Part shown: positions 1-9,735 of the stretch, in pieces | Numbering within the stretch: position 1 is the first letter of the stretch | How the letters are laid out: every line of letters starts with the position of its first letter | Notes under the pieces: generated by a model | Databases searched by the model: none | The model's input: the letters and a program-made list of their open reading frames with translations, nothing else | Told to the model about the DNA's origin: nothing | NCBI GenBank assembly: GCA_947494975.1 | Contig: CANLXA010000002.1 | Coordinates: 372,001-436,000, forward strand | Direction of reading: 5' to 3' | DNA: 64,000 bases | Origin: an uncultured Roseicyclus sp. | Lineage (GTDB): Bacteria > Pseudomonadota > Alphaproteobacteria > Rhodobacterales > Rhodobacteraceae | Translations under genes and position numbers: made by a program

Positions 1-283
1 CCATGAACTTCAGGGTCTGGCCCAGATACACCGTGCCGTGGCCAGGAAGCTGTTCGCCGATCACCGCGGAAATCAGGCCCGCGGTCAGCATACCGTGGGC
101 GATCCGGCCTTCGAAAATCGTATCCTGGGCGTATTGCTCATCCAGATGCACGGGATTGCGGTCGGTCGACACCTCGGCAAACATCTCAATATCCTGATCC
201 GTCACGATTTTCTGGAGCGACCGGACCATCCCGACCTCCAGATCCTCGATCACGATCGTCCCGGTTGAGATATTGTCGAGCAT
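1..283 (-). CDS. MaoC-like (R)-hydratase, C-terminus cut by window edge
   Basis: The reverse strand encodes about 94 residues beginning MLDNISTGTIVIEDLEVG and running off base 1. The stretch AEVSTDRNPVHLDE followed by FEGRIAHGMLTAG is the hot-dog fold hydratase core of MaoC proteins, with the Asp-x-Asn-Pro-x-His catalytic signature seen as DRNPVH. Such enzymes hydrate trans-2-enoyl thioesters in the cytoplasm. I chose ATG at 283 because GGAGG lies about 8 bases upstream; an in-frame ATG at 298 is possible but lacks that site. Substrate cannot be told from the fragment. Confidence 0.85.
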   Translation of the reverse strand, partial: MLDNISTGTIVIEDLEVGMVRSLQKIVTDQDIEMFAEVSTDRNPVHLDEQYAQDTIFEGRIAHGMLTAGLISAVIGEQLPGHGTVYLGQTLKFM

Positions 284-393
284 CACGTCATCCTCCATGG
301 CCCCCTATAGGACAATTACTGGCCATTCTGCAATGCAGAAAGTAACAAAAGATGAAAATAGGGCAACATGGCGCAACTTTGTTACGTGACCGA

Positions 394-1266
394 TCAGCGG
401 AGCATGCCGATGGAATAGGTCGGTTCAAGCTGCGCATCGGTCAGAAAACGGGCGAGTTTCGCGGGATCGGGCTGCGTCTCGGTGCCGGTTTCTTCGCGCG
501 CCAGCCCGCCGGTGATGAACAGGGTATCGATGTTTTCGCCGATCCCGCCGGGAATATCGGTCACGATGCCGTCACCGATGGCCAGGATACGGTCATCGGA
601 CGTGCCTTTGCCCATCTGCACCAGCCGACGGCGGGCTAGATCGTAGATCGGTGGATGCGGCTTGCCGAAATAGAGGCTTTCGCCCCCCATCTCGGTATAA
701 AGCTGCGCCAGCGCGCCCGCGCACCATTCGCGGCTGTCGCCACGATCCACCACGATATCGGGGTTGGCGCAGAGCAGTTTCAGCCTGCGGGTCTTGGCCA
801 GCAGGAATTGGGGGCGCATCTCGGCGGGGTCGGCATGGGGGTCGAACGGTCCGGTGCAGACAATGCCCTCGGCCTCGTCCAGGGGCACGCGGGTGATTTC
901 GACGGCGTCCTCGATCAAATTCATCGGCGCGAAGAAGGGCGTGTCGTGCTGCTCGCCGATATGCCAGACCTTGGTGCCGACGGCGCCCGTCAGCATCGCG
1001 GCGCGTGCACTGTCGCCCGACGTGGCGATGACATCCCAGCAATCGCGGGGCACGCCCATCCGGTCGAGTTGCGTGGCCACGCTGTCGCGCGGGCGCGGCG
1101 CGTTCGTCAGCAGCAGGACCGCGCCGCCGCGCGCCTTGAACGCGCGCAGGGCGTCGACCGCCTCGTCAAAGGGAGACACGCCGTTGTGCACGCAGCCCCA
1201 TAGGTCGCAGAACACAGCGTCATACATGTCCGAAATTTCGGCAAGGGTGTTGATGATCCGGGTCAT
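394..1266 (-). CDS. HAD-superfamily class IIA hydrolase (TIGR01459-like)
   Basis: A 290-residue protein. Near the N-terminus YDAVFCDLWGCVHNG holds the HAD motif I (DxWG variant of class IIA, with Asp nucleophile), LLLTNAPRP is motif II, and IGDGIVTDIPGG near residue 235 is motif III/IV. The length and the late GD-x-x-x-TD match the NagD/PGP-like class IIA group, cytosolic phosphatases of small phosphorylated metabolites or nucleotides. The true substrate is unknown. The flanking genes are unrelated in function, so context does not help. Confidence 0.85.
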   Translation of the reverse strand: MTRIINTLAEISDMYDAVFCDLWGCVHNGVSPFDEAVDALRAFKARGGAVLLLTNAPRPRDSVATQLDRMGVPRDCWDVIATSGDSARAAMLTGAVGTKVWHIGEQHDTPFFAPMNLIEDAVEITRVPLDEAEGIVCTGPFDPHADPAEMRPQFLLAKTRRLKLLCANPDIVVDRGDSREWCAGALAQLYTEMGGESLYFGKPHPPIYDLARRRLVQMGKGTSDDRILAIGDGIVTDIPGGIGENIDTLFITGGLAREETGTETQPDPAKLARFLTDAQLEPTYSIGMLR

Positions 1267-1321
1267 GGGCGCGTTCCTTGGGTCAGTCGCGCGCAGCCTT
1301 ACGGGATCGGGCCGATAGCTT

Positions 1322-1843
1322 CTAGCGGAAGATGCAATTGGTGCCGACCCAGACGGCCTGCACCCGGTCCAGGCCCTCGGTCAGCAGGCCGAAATAGTCC
1401 CCCGCGCTGAATTCCGTGCCAAGGCCGCTTTCGAAGAAGTCCACCTCTCCCGAGGCTGACAGAATATCCGCAGGAGCCCCGACACGCAGGCCGGTTTCGG
1501 TTGTCAGAAGGTCATCGCCGATCAGCATCCATCCGGCCAATTGGTCGTTGCTGAACGTCAGGTTGATCTGATCGTCGATGGCCGCGATCGCAAGCGGGCC
1601 CGCCCCACATTCCTGCGGAAACGAGATCTCGAAATCGTGGCCGTAGACATTGACCATGATGTGCATGACGGCCTGAAAACCGGATCCGAAGGGCAGCGGC
1701 TCCCGTGGAACGCCCTCTTCGGTGCTGTGCAGCAGACCGCTGGCGGTGGGCGTGATGATGTCGCCGAATTGCGGCCAATGCCCGTTTGCGTGCAGGGGCA
1801 GGGCAGTGGCGGCGATCAGGGCGAGGGTCAGGGGCAGGCGCAT
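1322..1843 (-). CDS. Secreted hypothetical protein
   Basis: A 173-residue protein starting MRLPLTLALIAATALPLHANG, a clear Sec signal peptide with likely cleavage after about residue 19. The mature part has two to three Cys (one in FPQECGAGP, one in WVGTNCIFR at the C-terminus), which could form a disulfide in the periplasm. I recognise no catalytic motif or known family. It sits between ppaC and the HAD hydrolase on the same strand, with 90 bases before it and 55 after it, so co-transcription is possible. Confidence 0.7.
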   Translation of the reverse strand: MRLPLTLALIAATALPLHANGHWPQFGDIITPTASGLLHSTEEGVPREPLPFGSGFQAVMHIMVNVYGHDFEISFPQECGAGPLAIAAIDDQINLTFSNDQLAGWMLIGDDLLTTETGLRVGAPADILSASGEVDFFESGLGTEFSAGDYFGLLTEGLDRVQAVWVGTNCIFR

Positions 1844-1933
1844 GGGGGGCTCCGGGGGCAGACGGTGGGTGGAGTGTGCCCGCGCCGCGACGGAGGGGGC
1901 AAGGCGGGAAAACCCGCCTTGGCCGGTTCGGGA

Positions 1934-2857
1934 TTAGACCGCCAGGTTGGGGATGATCTGCTTCTTGCGGCTGACCACGCCGGGCAGGACCAGCGTGTCG
2001 CCATTGCCGGCCACCGTGGCGAAGCTCTTCTCGGCGACGGTGCGGACCAGATCGTTGGGGACCAGCAAGGTCGCTTCCTCGTTGAGGATGTCGACGACGA
2101 AGAGAAGCACCTGGTCGGCGCCGTCATCGGCGGCCACGTTCGGCATCGCCTCCATCAAGGCGTCCTTGCGCGACAGCACAGTGTCGGGTGACGTGGTTTC
2201 CAGCACCGACACCCGGAAGGTCTTGCCGCCCACCTCGTAGGTTTTGCTATCCATGCGGAGCAATTCGGCATCGGTGAAAGCGGAGACATCCGATTTCGCG
2301 GCGAACATCTCGGCGGCATAGGCGGGGATGTCCAAGCCCAGATCCTCGGCCAGGGCATGGGCGATCGCCTTGTCTTCGTGGGTGGTGGTGGGCGAGCGGA
2401 ATTCCAGCGTGTCCGACAGGATGCAGCTGAGCATGGCGCCCTTGATGCCCCTGGGCGCCTGGGCCAGATCGCTGCCGATCATCTTGTGCATGATCGTGGC
2501 GGTGCAGGCGAGCGGCTCGATGCGGATGTCGATGGGGCCCTTGGTTTCCAGGCCGCCGACCAGCTTGTGGTGATCGATGATGGCGCGGATATCCGCGGCA
2601 TTGATATCGGTCGGGAGTTCGCTTGGGTTGTTGGTGTCGACGATCACGACGGGCGTATCCGCCGCGACGCTGTCGATGATCCGCGGTTTGTCGAGGGTCC
2701 AGTGATCCAGCACGAAGGCGGCTTCGGTATTGGGCTCACCCAACAGCACGGCTTCGGCCGCGACGCCTTTGATCTGGTTGAGATACCACGCCCAAATGAT
2801 CGGCGAGCCGGTGGAATCGGTGTCGGGGGATTTATGGCCGAATACCAGGGTGGTCAT
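1934..2857 (-). CDS. ppaC: Manganese-dependent inorganic pyrophosphatase (DHH family II)
   Basis: A 307-residue enzyme that hydrolyses pyrophosphate to phosphate in the cytoplasm. The sequence shows the family II signature: FGHKSPDTDS at residues 6-15 with metal-binding His and Asp, VDTNNPSE near 75, and IIDHHK near 93 (the DHH motif). The C-terminal DHHA2 domain is present, with the substrate Arg/Lys region near the end (SRKKQ). Length equals that of typical PpaC. Start ATG 2857 directly precedes the conserved TTLVFGHK. Confidence 0.93.
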   Translation of the reverse strand: MTTLVFGHKSPDTDSTGSPIIWAWYLNQIKGVAAEAVLLGEPNTEAAFVLDHWTLDKPRIIDSVAADTPVVIVDTNNPSELPTDINAADIRAIIDHHKLVGGLETKGPIDIRIEPLACTATIMHKMIGSDLAQAPRGIKGAMLSCILSDTLEFRSPTTTHEDKAIAHALAEDLGLDIPAYAAEMFAAKSDVSAFTDAELLRMDSKTYEVGGKTFRVSVLETTSPDTVLSRKDALMEAMPNVAADDGADQVLLFVVDILNEEATLLVPNDLVRTVAEKSFATVAGNGDTLVLPGVVSRKKQIIPNLAV

Positions 2858-2971
2858 GGGCGTCGTCCTGCATCTGAAACGGAAATCGCCGCCCTTCTAG
2901 CGGTGGCCGTTGGCAATGTCACGCTGGGAGGTTGGCCGGTGCGGCGGATGGCGCCTGATCGGGCCGAAGGA

Positions 2972-4882
2972 TCAGAATCCGTTGAAGGCATCGGTGGGTT
3001 CAGGTTGCAGATCTGCGGCACTTGCGGCGCGGGCCGGACGCGGTCTGGACGGCATCTTTACCACCGATCGGGGGGACGGGGCGGTGCCGCCCGTGTTCAA
3101 CTTGAACCGTGCCAGGCGCCCGGTCATGCGTTCGGCCGCGTTCGTCAGGCCCTCGGTCGCGGCCGAAGCCTCTTCTGCCATGACCGCGTTGCGCTGGGTG
3201 GCGGCGTCGAGATCGCGCACGCCGGCGTTGATTTCACTGACGCCGACGGATTGCTGCGTTGCCGACACCGCGATATCCGATACGAGGCCGGCCACCCGGT
3301 CAACCCGGGAGATGATGTCATTCAGGGCCTTGCCGGCATCGCGGACCAGGGTGCTGCCGGTTTCGACCTGCTGGCTGGAGGCGGCGATGAGCGACTTGAT
3401 TTCCTGGGCCGAGGCCGAGGAATGCTGCGCCAGCGCCCGCACTTCGGAGGCGACCACCGCAAAGCCGCGCCCGGCCTCGCCTGCGCGCGCGGCTTCGACG
3501 CCCGCATTCAGCGCCAGGAGGTTGGTCTGGAAGGCGATATCTTCGATGACGGAAATGATCTGTGTGATCTGTTTCGAGGAGGCCTCGATCGCCTCCATCG
3601 CGGAAATCGCGTTTTCGACCACCTCGCCGGTATGTTTGGCCGCCGTCCGGTTCTCGTTGGTCGTGGCCTCGGCATCCGCCGCGTTCTCGGCGGTGGATTG
3701 AACGCTTTCGCTCAGTTCCTCAAGCGCCGCGGCCGATTGCTGCAACGTGGCGGCCTGGCTTTCGGTGCGGTCGGACAGGTCCGTCGCGGACCCGGCCAGA
3801 TCGCGCGCCTCGGAGGTGACTTCCTCGGCGCTTGCGCTGATATCGGTGATCGAGTCCGACAAGCTGTCGACCAGCGAGTTGAAGGAGGCGCGCAGGCTTT
3901 CGTAATCCGCCGGGAAGGGCGCATCTGACGTGCGTTCGATGCGCGCCGTCAGGTCAAGGTCACTCAGGCGGGCCAGCCCGTCGGTCAGGGCATTCACCAC
4001 AAGCGCCTGTTCGCGCTGCTTGACGGCGTCACGCTCCAGCCGCTCCGCTTCGGCGGCTTGCAGCCTTTCGGCATCCCGCATCGATTCGCGGAGCACCAGA
4101 AGGCCGTTGGAAATCTCGCCGATTTCCTCCTTGCGATCCGAATAACGGACCTCGGTATCCAGCTCCCCCTTGGACAAAGCCACGATTGCCGTGGCCATAT
4201 CCCCCAGGGGCGCCAGCATGCGACGGATGATGAACAGCCCTAAGGCCAGCATCACGGCAAGGACGGGCAGCGCGACGGCCAGCGCACCCAGGAAAACTTC
4301 GCTGAGCAGCGCCCGGTAATCATCTGCGGCGCGCCCGACGGCAATCGCCCCGATCACGGATCCGTCGGGCCCGAACACCGGCTGATACCGCGCGAAAATC
4401 TCGCGGGTGCGGCCATCGATCAGATCGCTGAATTCAGTGCCGGCGCGCAGCGCCGCGGCGGCATCGACATTTGCGAGGTTGGTGCCCACCATGCGGTTTT
4501 CGTCCGCGTCGCGCGCGGTGGTTGCCATCCTGACGAAATTGCCACTGGCCGGATCGAACCGAAACACGGTTGCATGCATTCCCGTCAGATATCGAATCTG
4601 GTCGGTCAGATCGGCATCGAAGGCCGCAGGGAACGCGGCCCATGTGACATCGGAGATCTCGCCGTCACCGGACAGGTCATATGTCAGCGTATCGAACCGG
4701 TCGATCAGATGCTGAACCAGAACACGGATGCCGGTATGATTGTCGTGTTCGACATGGTGCCGGATGGCGCGTTCATATTGCCGATAGCTTGCGACATTTA
4801 TCGCGCTGGCCAGCACGATCATCATCAAACCCATCGTCAGGATCAGCTTCATGCGAAGACTGACATTTTTATGAATCGTCAT
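2972..4882 (-). CDS. Methyl-accepting chemotaxis protein
   Basis: With start ATG 4882 the product is 636 residues. The reading frame extends 26 codons further upstream, but the upstream part looks non-coding, and GGAGG lies 5 bases before 4882. Order of parts: TM helix about 11-31, periplasmic Cache-like sensor about 32-190, second TM about 195-220 ([20 protein letters not shown]), HAMP, then a long signalling coiled coil with the highly conserved hairpin tip [20 protein letters not shown]. There is no CheR-docking pentapeptide at the C-terminus. It transmits a chemoeffector signal to CheW/CheA; no ligand can be assigned. Confidence 0.92.
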   Translation of the reverse strand: MTIHKNVSLRMKLILTMGLMMIVLASAINVASYRQYERAIRHHVEHDNHTGIRVLVQHLIDRFDTLTYDLSGDGEISDVTWAAFPAAFDADLTDQIRYLTGMHATVFRFDPASGNFVRMATTARDADENRMVGTNLANVDAAAALRAGTEFSDLIDGRTREIFARYQPVFGPDGSVIGAIAVGRAADDYRALLSEVFLGALAVALPVLAVMLALGLFIIRRMLAPLGDMATAIVALSKGELDTEVRYSDRKEEIGEISNGLLVLRESMRDAERLQAAEAERLERDAVKQREQALVVNALTDGLARLSDLDLTARIERTSDAPFPADYESLRASFNSLVDSLSDSITDISASAEEVTSEARDLAGSATDLSDRTESQAATLQQSAAALEELSESVQSTAENAADAEATTNENRTAAKHTGEVVENAISAMEAIEASSKQITQIISVIEDIAFQTNLLALNAGVEAARAGEAGRGFAVVASEVRALAQHSSASAQEIKSLIAASSQQVETGSTLVRDAGKALNDIISRVDRVAGLVSDIAVSATQQSVGVSEINAGVRDLDAATQRNAVMAEEASAATEGLTNAAERMTGRLARFKLNTGGTAPSPRSVVKMPSRPRPARAASAADLQPEPTDAFNGF

Positions 4883-4965
4883 TCGGGCCTCCGACCTCGG
4901 ACACGGCGTCGCGCACGGGTCTTGGCTATCGTCTTTGTCTGAAGGAACAGTTACCCGCACAGACG

Positions 4966-4995
4966 CTTGACACCGGAATGTGGCCTGCCTATTTC
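4966..4995 (+). promoter_or_regulatory. Heat-shock-like (RpoH) and/or sigma-70 promoter of groESL
   Basis: CTTGACA at 4966-4972, 15 bases, then CCTATTTC at 4988-4995. Read as sigma-70 it is TTGACA (perfect -35) with 17 bases to TATTTC. Read as RpoH it resembles CTTGAAA-N13-15-CCCCATnT. The CIRCE operator begins 8 bases downstream, so a start site would fall at the operator edge. Confidence 0.6.
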
Positions 4996-5002
4996 GCTAC
5001 TG

Positions 5003-5029
5003 TTGGCACTCGCGCCGGGTGAGTGACAA
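5003..5029 (+). promoter_or_regulatory. CIRCE operator (HrcA site) before groES
   Basis: TTGGCACTC at 5003-5011, nine bases, GAGTGACAA at 5021-5029. This matches the CIRCE consensus TTAGCACTC-N9-GAGTGCTAA with symmetric half-sites. HrcA binding here represses groESL without stress. It lies 46 bases before the groES start codon. Confidence 0.9.
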
Positions 5030-5074
5030 CATCTACGCATATACTCCGACCCCCGGATAAAGGAGAGGCCAAAG

Positions 5075-5362
5075 ATGGCATTGAAACCGTTGCATGACCG
5101 TGTGTTGGTCCGCCGTGTCGAAGGTGACGAAAAGACCGCTGGCGGTCTGATCATTCCCGAAAACGCCAAGGAAAAGCCGGCGGAAGGCGAAGTGATCGCG
5201 TGTGGCGATGGCGCCCGCAAGGATTCCGGCGAGTTGATCGAGATGTCGGTCAAGGAAGGCGACCGCATCTTGTTCGGCAAATGGTCCGGCACCGAAGTGA
5301 CCCTGGATGGGGAAGAGCTTCTGATCATGAAGGAATCGGACATCCTCGGCATCATGGCCTGA
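5075..5362 (+). CDS. groES: Co-chaperonin GroES (Hsp10)
   Basis: A 95-residue protein starting [19 protein letters not shown] and ending ESDILGIMA, full length for GroES. The mobile loop ([17 protein letters not shown], residues about 17-33) that docks on GroEL is intact. It caps the GroEL folding chamber in the cytoplasm. RBS AAAGGAGAGG stands 8-10 bases before the ATG. It is the first gene of a two-gene operon 71 bases ahead of groEL, under the CIRCE and heat-shock-like promoter upstream. Confidence 0.98.
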   Translation: MALKPLHDRVLVRRVEGDEKTAGGLIIPENAKEKPAEGEVIACGDGARKDSGELIEMSVKEGDRILFGKWSGTEVTLDGEELLIMKESDILGIMA

Positions 5363-5421
5363 GCCTCACGGCCACGCTGATCCGGATCCGAATCCCGACA
5401 AAGAAACGCAGACAAGTTTAA

Positions 5422-7074
<1,653 letters not shown>

Positions 7075-7078
7075 GACA

Positions 7079-7100
7079 TGAATTCACCTAAGTGAATTCA
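7079..7100 (+). repeat. Perfect inverted repeat directly after groEL
   Basis: TGAATTCAC at 7079-7087, CTAA loop, GTGAATTCA at 7092-7100. This 9-bp perfect stem begins 5 bases after the groEL stop codon. It has no T-run, so it may be an mRNA 3'-end stabiliser or a protein site rather than a terminator. Confidence 0.7.
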
Positions 7101-7117
7101 GTCGAACACGGCAGTGC

Positions 7118-7140
7118 AAAGGGGCCTTCGGGCCCCTTTG
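7118..7140 (+). terminator. Rho-independent-like terminator after groEL
   Basis: AAAGGGGCC (7118-7126), TTCG tetraloop, GGCCCCTTT (7131-7139): a 9-bp stem closed by a C(UUCG)G loop, 44 bases after the groEL stop. The downstream strand ends in TTT only. Confidence 0.75.
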
Positions 7141-7248
7141 TCACGAAAGTGTAAGGCACAGATCTGCACCGCCGATTTGGCCGAAACCCTGCAGACGCTT
7201 TTCGGACCGAAAGGCTGCCGACAGGGCAAACTGCAAGACTGACGCAAG

Positions 7249-7267
7249 GGCCCCTTCGGGGGCCTTT
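7249..7267 (+). terminator. Second UUCG-capped hairpin downstream of groEL
   Basis: GGGCCCC-TTCG-GGGGCCTTT spanning about 7247-7267, a stem of about 9 pairs with one G-U, again with a C(UUCG)G loop in the plus-strand sense. It lies about 110 bases after the first terminator and has no plus-strand gene in front of it except groEL, so it is either a back-up terminator or the end of a short unannotated transcript. Confidence 0.55.
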
Positions 7268-7343
7268 CCGTTTGGACGAAACGGTTACATCTGACCAAGC
7301 GGCACGGCACGCTGGTTGAGGGGCCGCGGGTTTGGATGTGGGG

Positions 7344-7653
7344 TCATCCCCCCACAAAGGCCAGCGCCTCGTCCATCAGCGCGTCCCACTTGTCGGCTTC
7401 GGATGGCGGAATGACGGCCCATTCCCGCATGACGCGGGCGCCGATGACCAGGGCCTGCGCCTGACCCCTGCTCAACCAACCCCGTGACCGTTGGCTCCGG
7501 CAGTTTCACCACGAGGCCGTCTTCTGACAGGTAGGCATAGCTTTTGTTCGCCACGCGCAAGGCCTCGGACTTGAGCATCCGGCCGGTGCTCACGCGCGGG
7601 TTCTGCAGGTGGGTCTCGGCCAGTTTCGCATATTGGGCTTCGGGCGTGCTCAT
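7344..7653 (-). pseudogene. Frameshifted small YjbR/TfoX-like protein
   Basis: From ATG 7653 (GGGAGA about 7 bases upstream) the frame reads STPEAQYAKLAETHLQ and later YAYLSEDGLVVKLPEPTVTG. After about residue 65 it loses sense. A one-base shift near 7450-7470 restores a coherent end, QALVIGARVMREWAVIPPSE then DKWDALMDEALAFVGG and a stop at 7344. The joined protein of about 103 residues resembles small MmcQ/YjbR- or TfoX-N-like proteins (KLPEP..VTGLV...G..MREW). It is either a pseudogene or a sequencing error. Family assignment is tentative. Confidence 0.65.
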
Positions 7654-7733
7654 CGACAAATCTCCCTGACAGAGCGCATTCCCAGCGGCGATCTCCTCGG
7701 CTAGGAAGGCAAGGCAATCGCGCGGAGGATAGC

Positions 7734-8594
7734 ATGGAACGGATCGGCATCATCGGCCTTGGCCGGATGGGCTCGGCATTGGCCGCGCGGCTGGCAGGGC
7801 AGGGTGCGTCGGTCACCGGGTGGACGCGTTCGGGCCTGAATGCCGGGCGGGCCGTGGAGCTCGGGATCTCCGGCGCCGACACGCTTGGCGAGGTCGTCGG
7901 CGCGTCCGACATCCTGATCACCAGCCTCTTTGACGATGCGGCGGTGGCGGAAGTTCTGGACGCGGCGCAGGGCCTGGACCTGTCCGGCAAGCTGATCATC
8001 GATACCTCCACCATCGTGCCCTCCACCCTGACCAGCCGGGTGGCATCCTTCTCCGCCAAAGACGCCGGCCTGTTGGACGCGCCGATTGCGGGTGGGCCCG
8101 AAATGGTGCTGGACGGCACCTGCGGTGTGTTTCTGGGCGGCCCGGATGAAGAGGCCGCGCGCGCGCTGCCGATCCTCAGAACACTGTCGAAGAAGACGGT
8201 CCATGTCGGCCCGCTTGGCGCGGGTCTGGTGATGAAGGCCGTGAACAACGCGATGCTGCAGACCTATTTCGCCGGTCTGTTCGAACAGGTGCAGATCGCC
8301 AAACGCGCGGGCCTGCCGCTGGAGACGGTCCTGCGGGTCCTGTGTGCCGGGCCGGTTGCCCTGCCCGCCGTGGCGGCGCGTATTCCCCGGATCCTGGGGG
8401 AGGATCCGTCGGTCGGCTTCACCGTCAGCGGGATCCTCAAGGACAATATCGTGTTTCAGAAGATCGCGGAGGAGCTTGGCTTCGCCACGCCGACGCTCAG
8501 GGCCGCGCAGGCGATGGAGCATCACGGCATTGCCCATGATCTGGCGGAGGCCGACCCGGCCGCCCTGATTGCCCACGCTTATGCCCATGCCTGA
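7734..8594 (+). CDS. NAD(P)-dependent 3-hydroxyisobutyrate dehydrogenase-family oxidoreductase
   Basis: A 286-residue protein beginning MERIGIIGLGRMGSALAARL, the GxGxxG Rossmann motif with the family DxxxMG spacing. LLDAPIAGGPEMVLDGTCGV near 113-132 matches the substrate-binding DAPVSGG motif, and MKAVNNAMLQ near 165-174 holds the catalytic Lys (K in GLVMKAVNN). It would oxidise a beta-hydroxyacid or reduce a semialdehyde; the substrate is unknown. The 3' end overlaps the start of the PhnM-like gene, indicating translational coupling. Confidence 0.88.
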   Translation: MERIGIIGLGRMGSALAARLAGQGASVTGWTRSGLNAGRAVELGISGADTLGEVVGASDILITSLFDDAAVAEVLDAAQGLDLSGKLIIDTSTIVPSTLTSRVASFSAKDAGLLDAPIAGGPEMVLDGTCGVFLGGPDEEAARALPILRTLSKKTVHVGPLGAGLVMKAVNNAMLQTYFAGLFEQVQIAKRAGLPLETVLRVLCAGPVALPAVAARIPRILGEDPSVGFTVSGILKDNIVFQKIAEELGFATPTLRAAQAMEHHGIAHDLAEADPAALIAHAYAHA

Positions 8595-9735
8595 GCCTCT
8601 GACGCTGCGCTTCACCGGCGCGCAGGTTCTGACGGAAACCGGGCTCGCCACCGGCGATCTGTGCATTGCCGATGGCCAGGTAGCGCAGGACGGCGGGCGC
8701 GCCATCAACGCCACCGGTTACCTGATCCTGCCCGGAATCGTCGATCTGCATGGCGACGGTTTCGAACGGCACCTCGCCCCGCGGCGCGGCGCGCAGAACG
8801 ATCCGCAAGCGGGCCTGCGCGCGACCGAGGCGGAGCTGGCCGCCAATGGCATCACCACCGCCGTGCTGGCGCAGTTCATGTCGTGGGAAGGCGGGATGCG
8901 CGGCCCGGATTTCGCCGAAACGCTTGCCGCCGCCCTGACGGAGGCGCGCTTCGACACCGACCTGCGCCTGCAACTGCGCCTCGAGATTGCGTATCGCGAG
9001 GTCTTTGACCGCGCGCTGGCCCTCGTGGCGGCCCATGACATCCCCTATGTCGTGTTCAACGATCACCTGGCCCATGAGGCCCTGGCGGCCGGAAAGCGCC
9101 CGGCGCGGCTGGTCGGGCAGGCCCTGAAATCCGGACGATCGCCGGAGGATCATCTGGCCCTGTTGCACCGCCTCCACGGGGAATTCGACGAAGCGATGGC
9201 GGCGCTTCCGAGGCTGGCCGCGGCTCTGCGGGCGCGGGATGTTCATCTCGGCAGCCACGATGATGCCAGCGCCGAAGATCGCGGCCGCGCCCGCGCACTC
9301 GGTGCCACGATCGCCGAATTCCCCGAAACGCGTGAGGCTGCCCGGGCCGCGAAAGATGCGGGCGATCCGGTCATCATGGGCGCGCCCAACGTGGTGCGCG
9401 GCGGCTCCCATGACGGCAAGATCGCCGCCAAGGACCTGATTGCCGAGGGCCTCGTGGATGCGCTCGTCTCCGATTACCACTACCCCGCGCCGCACCGCGC
9501 GGCGCTGAAATTGTGGCGAGGCGGTCTGGATCTGGGCGAGTCCTGGGGCCTGATCTCCGCCGGGCCGGCCCGGATCATGGGGTGGATGGATCGGGGGCGG
9601 ATCGCGCCAGGGCTGCGCGCCGATCTGGTGATGGTGGACGCCGAGAGCCACCGGATCGACGCGGTCTTTTGCGCGGGCTGGGTGACCCATCTGCGCGGGC
9701 CACTGGCGGCGCGGATGATCGGGGGCCACCCATGA
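8587..9735 (+). CDS. phnM: Alpha-D-ribose 1-methylphosphonate 5-triphosphate diphosphatase (PhnM-like amidohydrolase)
   Basis: About 382 residues from ATG 8587; in-frame ATGs at 8569 and 8581 are alternatives. The amidohydrolase fold is clear: LPGIVDLHGDGFERHLAPR carries the HxD metal site, HLGSHDDASAED is the PhnM SHDD motif, LVSDYHYPAPH the distal metal Asp/His region, and IAPGLRADLVMVD the C-terminal strand. In the C-P lyase pathway PhnM removes pyrophosphate from the ribose triphosphate intermediate. No other phn gene is present here, so this copy may act elsewhere. It overlaps both neighbours by a few bases. Confidence 0.85.
   Translation: MPEPLTLRFTGAQVLTETGLATGDLCIADGQVAQDGGRAINATGYLILPGIVDLHGDGFERHLAPRRGAQNDPQAGLRATEAELAANGITTAVLAQFMSWEGGMRGPDFAETLAAALTEARFDTDLRLQLRLEIAYREVFDRALALVAAHDIPYVVFNDHLAHEALAAGKRPARLVGQALKSGRSPEDHLALLHRLHGEFDEAMAALPRLAAALRARDVHLGSHDDASAEDRGRARALGATIAEFPETREAARAAKDAGDPVIMGAPNVVRGGSHDGKIAAKDLIAEGLVDALVSDYHYPAPHRAALKLWRGGLDLGESWGLISAGPARIMGWMDRGRIAPGLRADLVMVDAESHRIDAVFCAGWVTHLRGPLAARMIGGHP

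Noticed and set aside
2357-3928. A 523-residue plus-strand open frame opposite the chemotaxis receptor and ppaC
   Set aside because: Shadow of two confirmed minus-strand genes.
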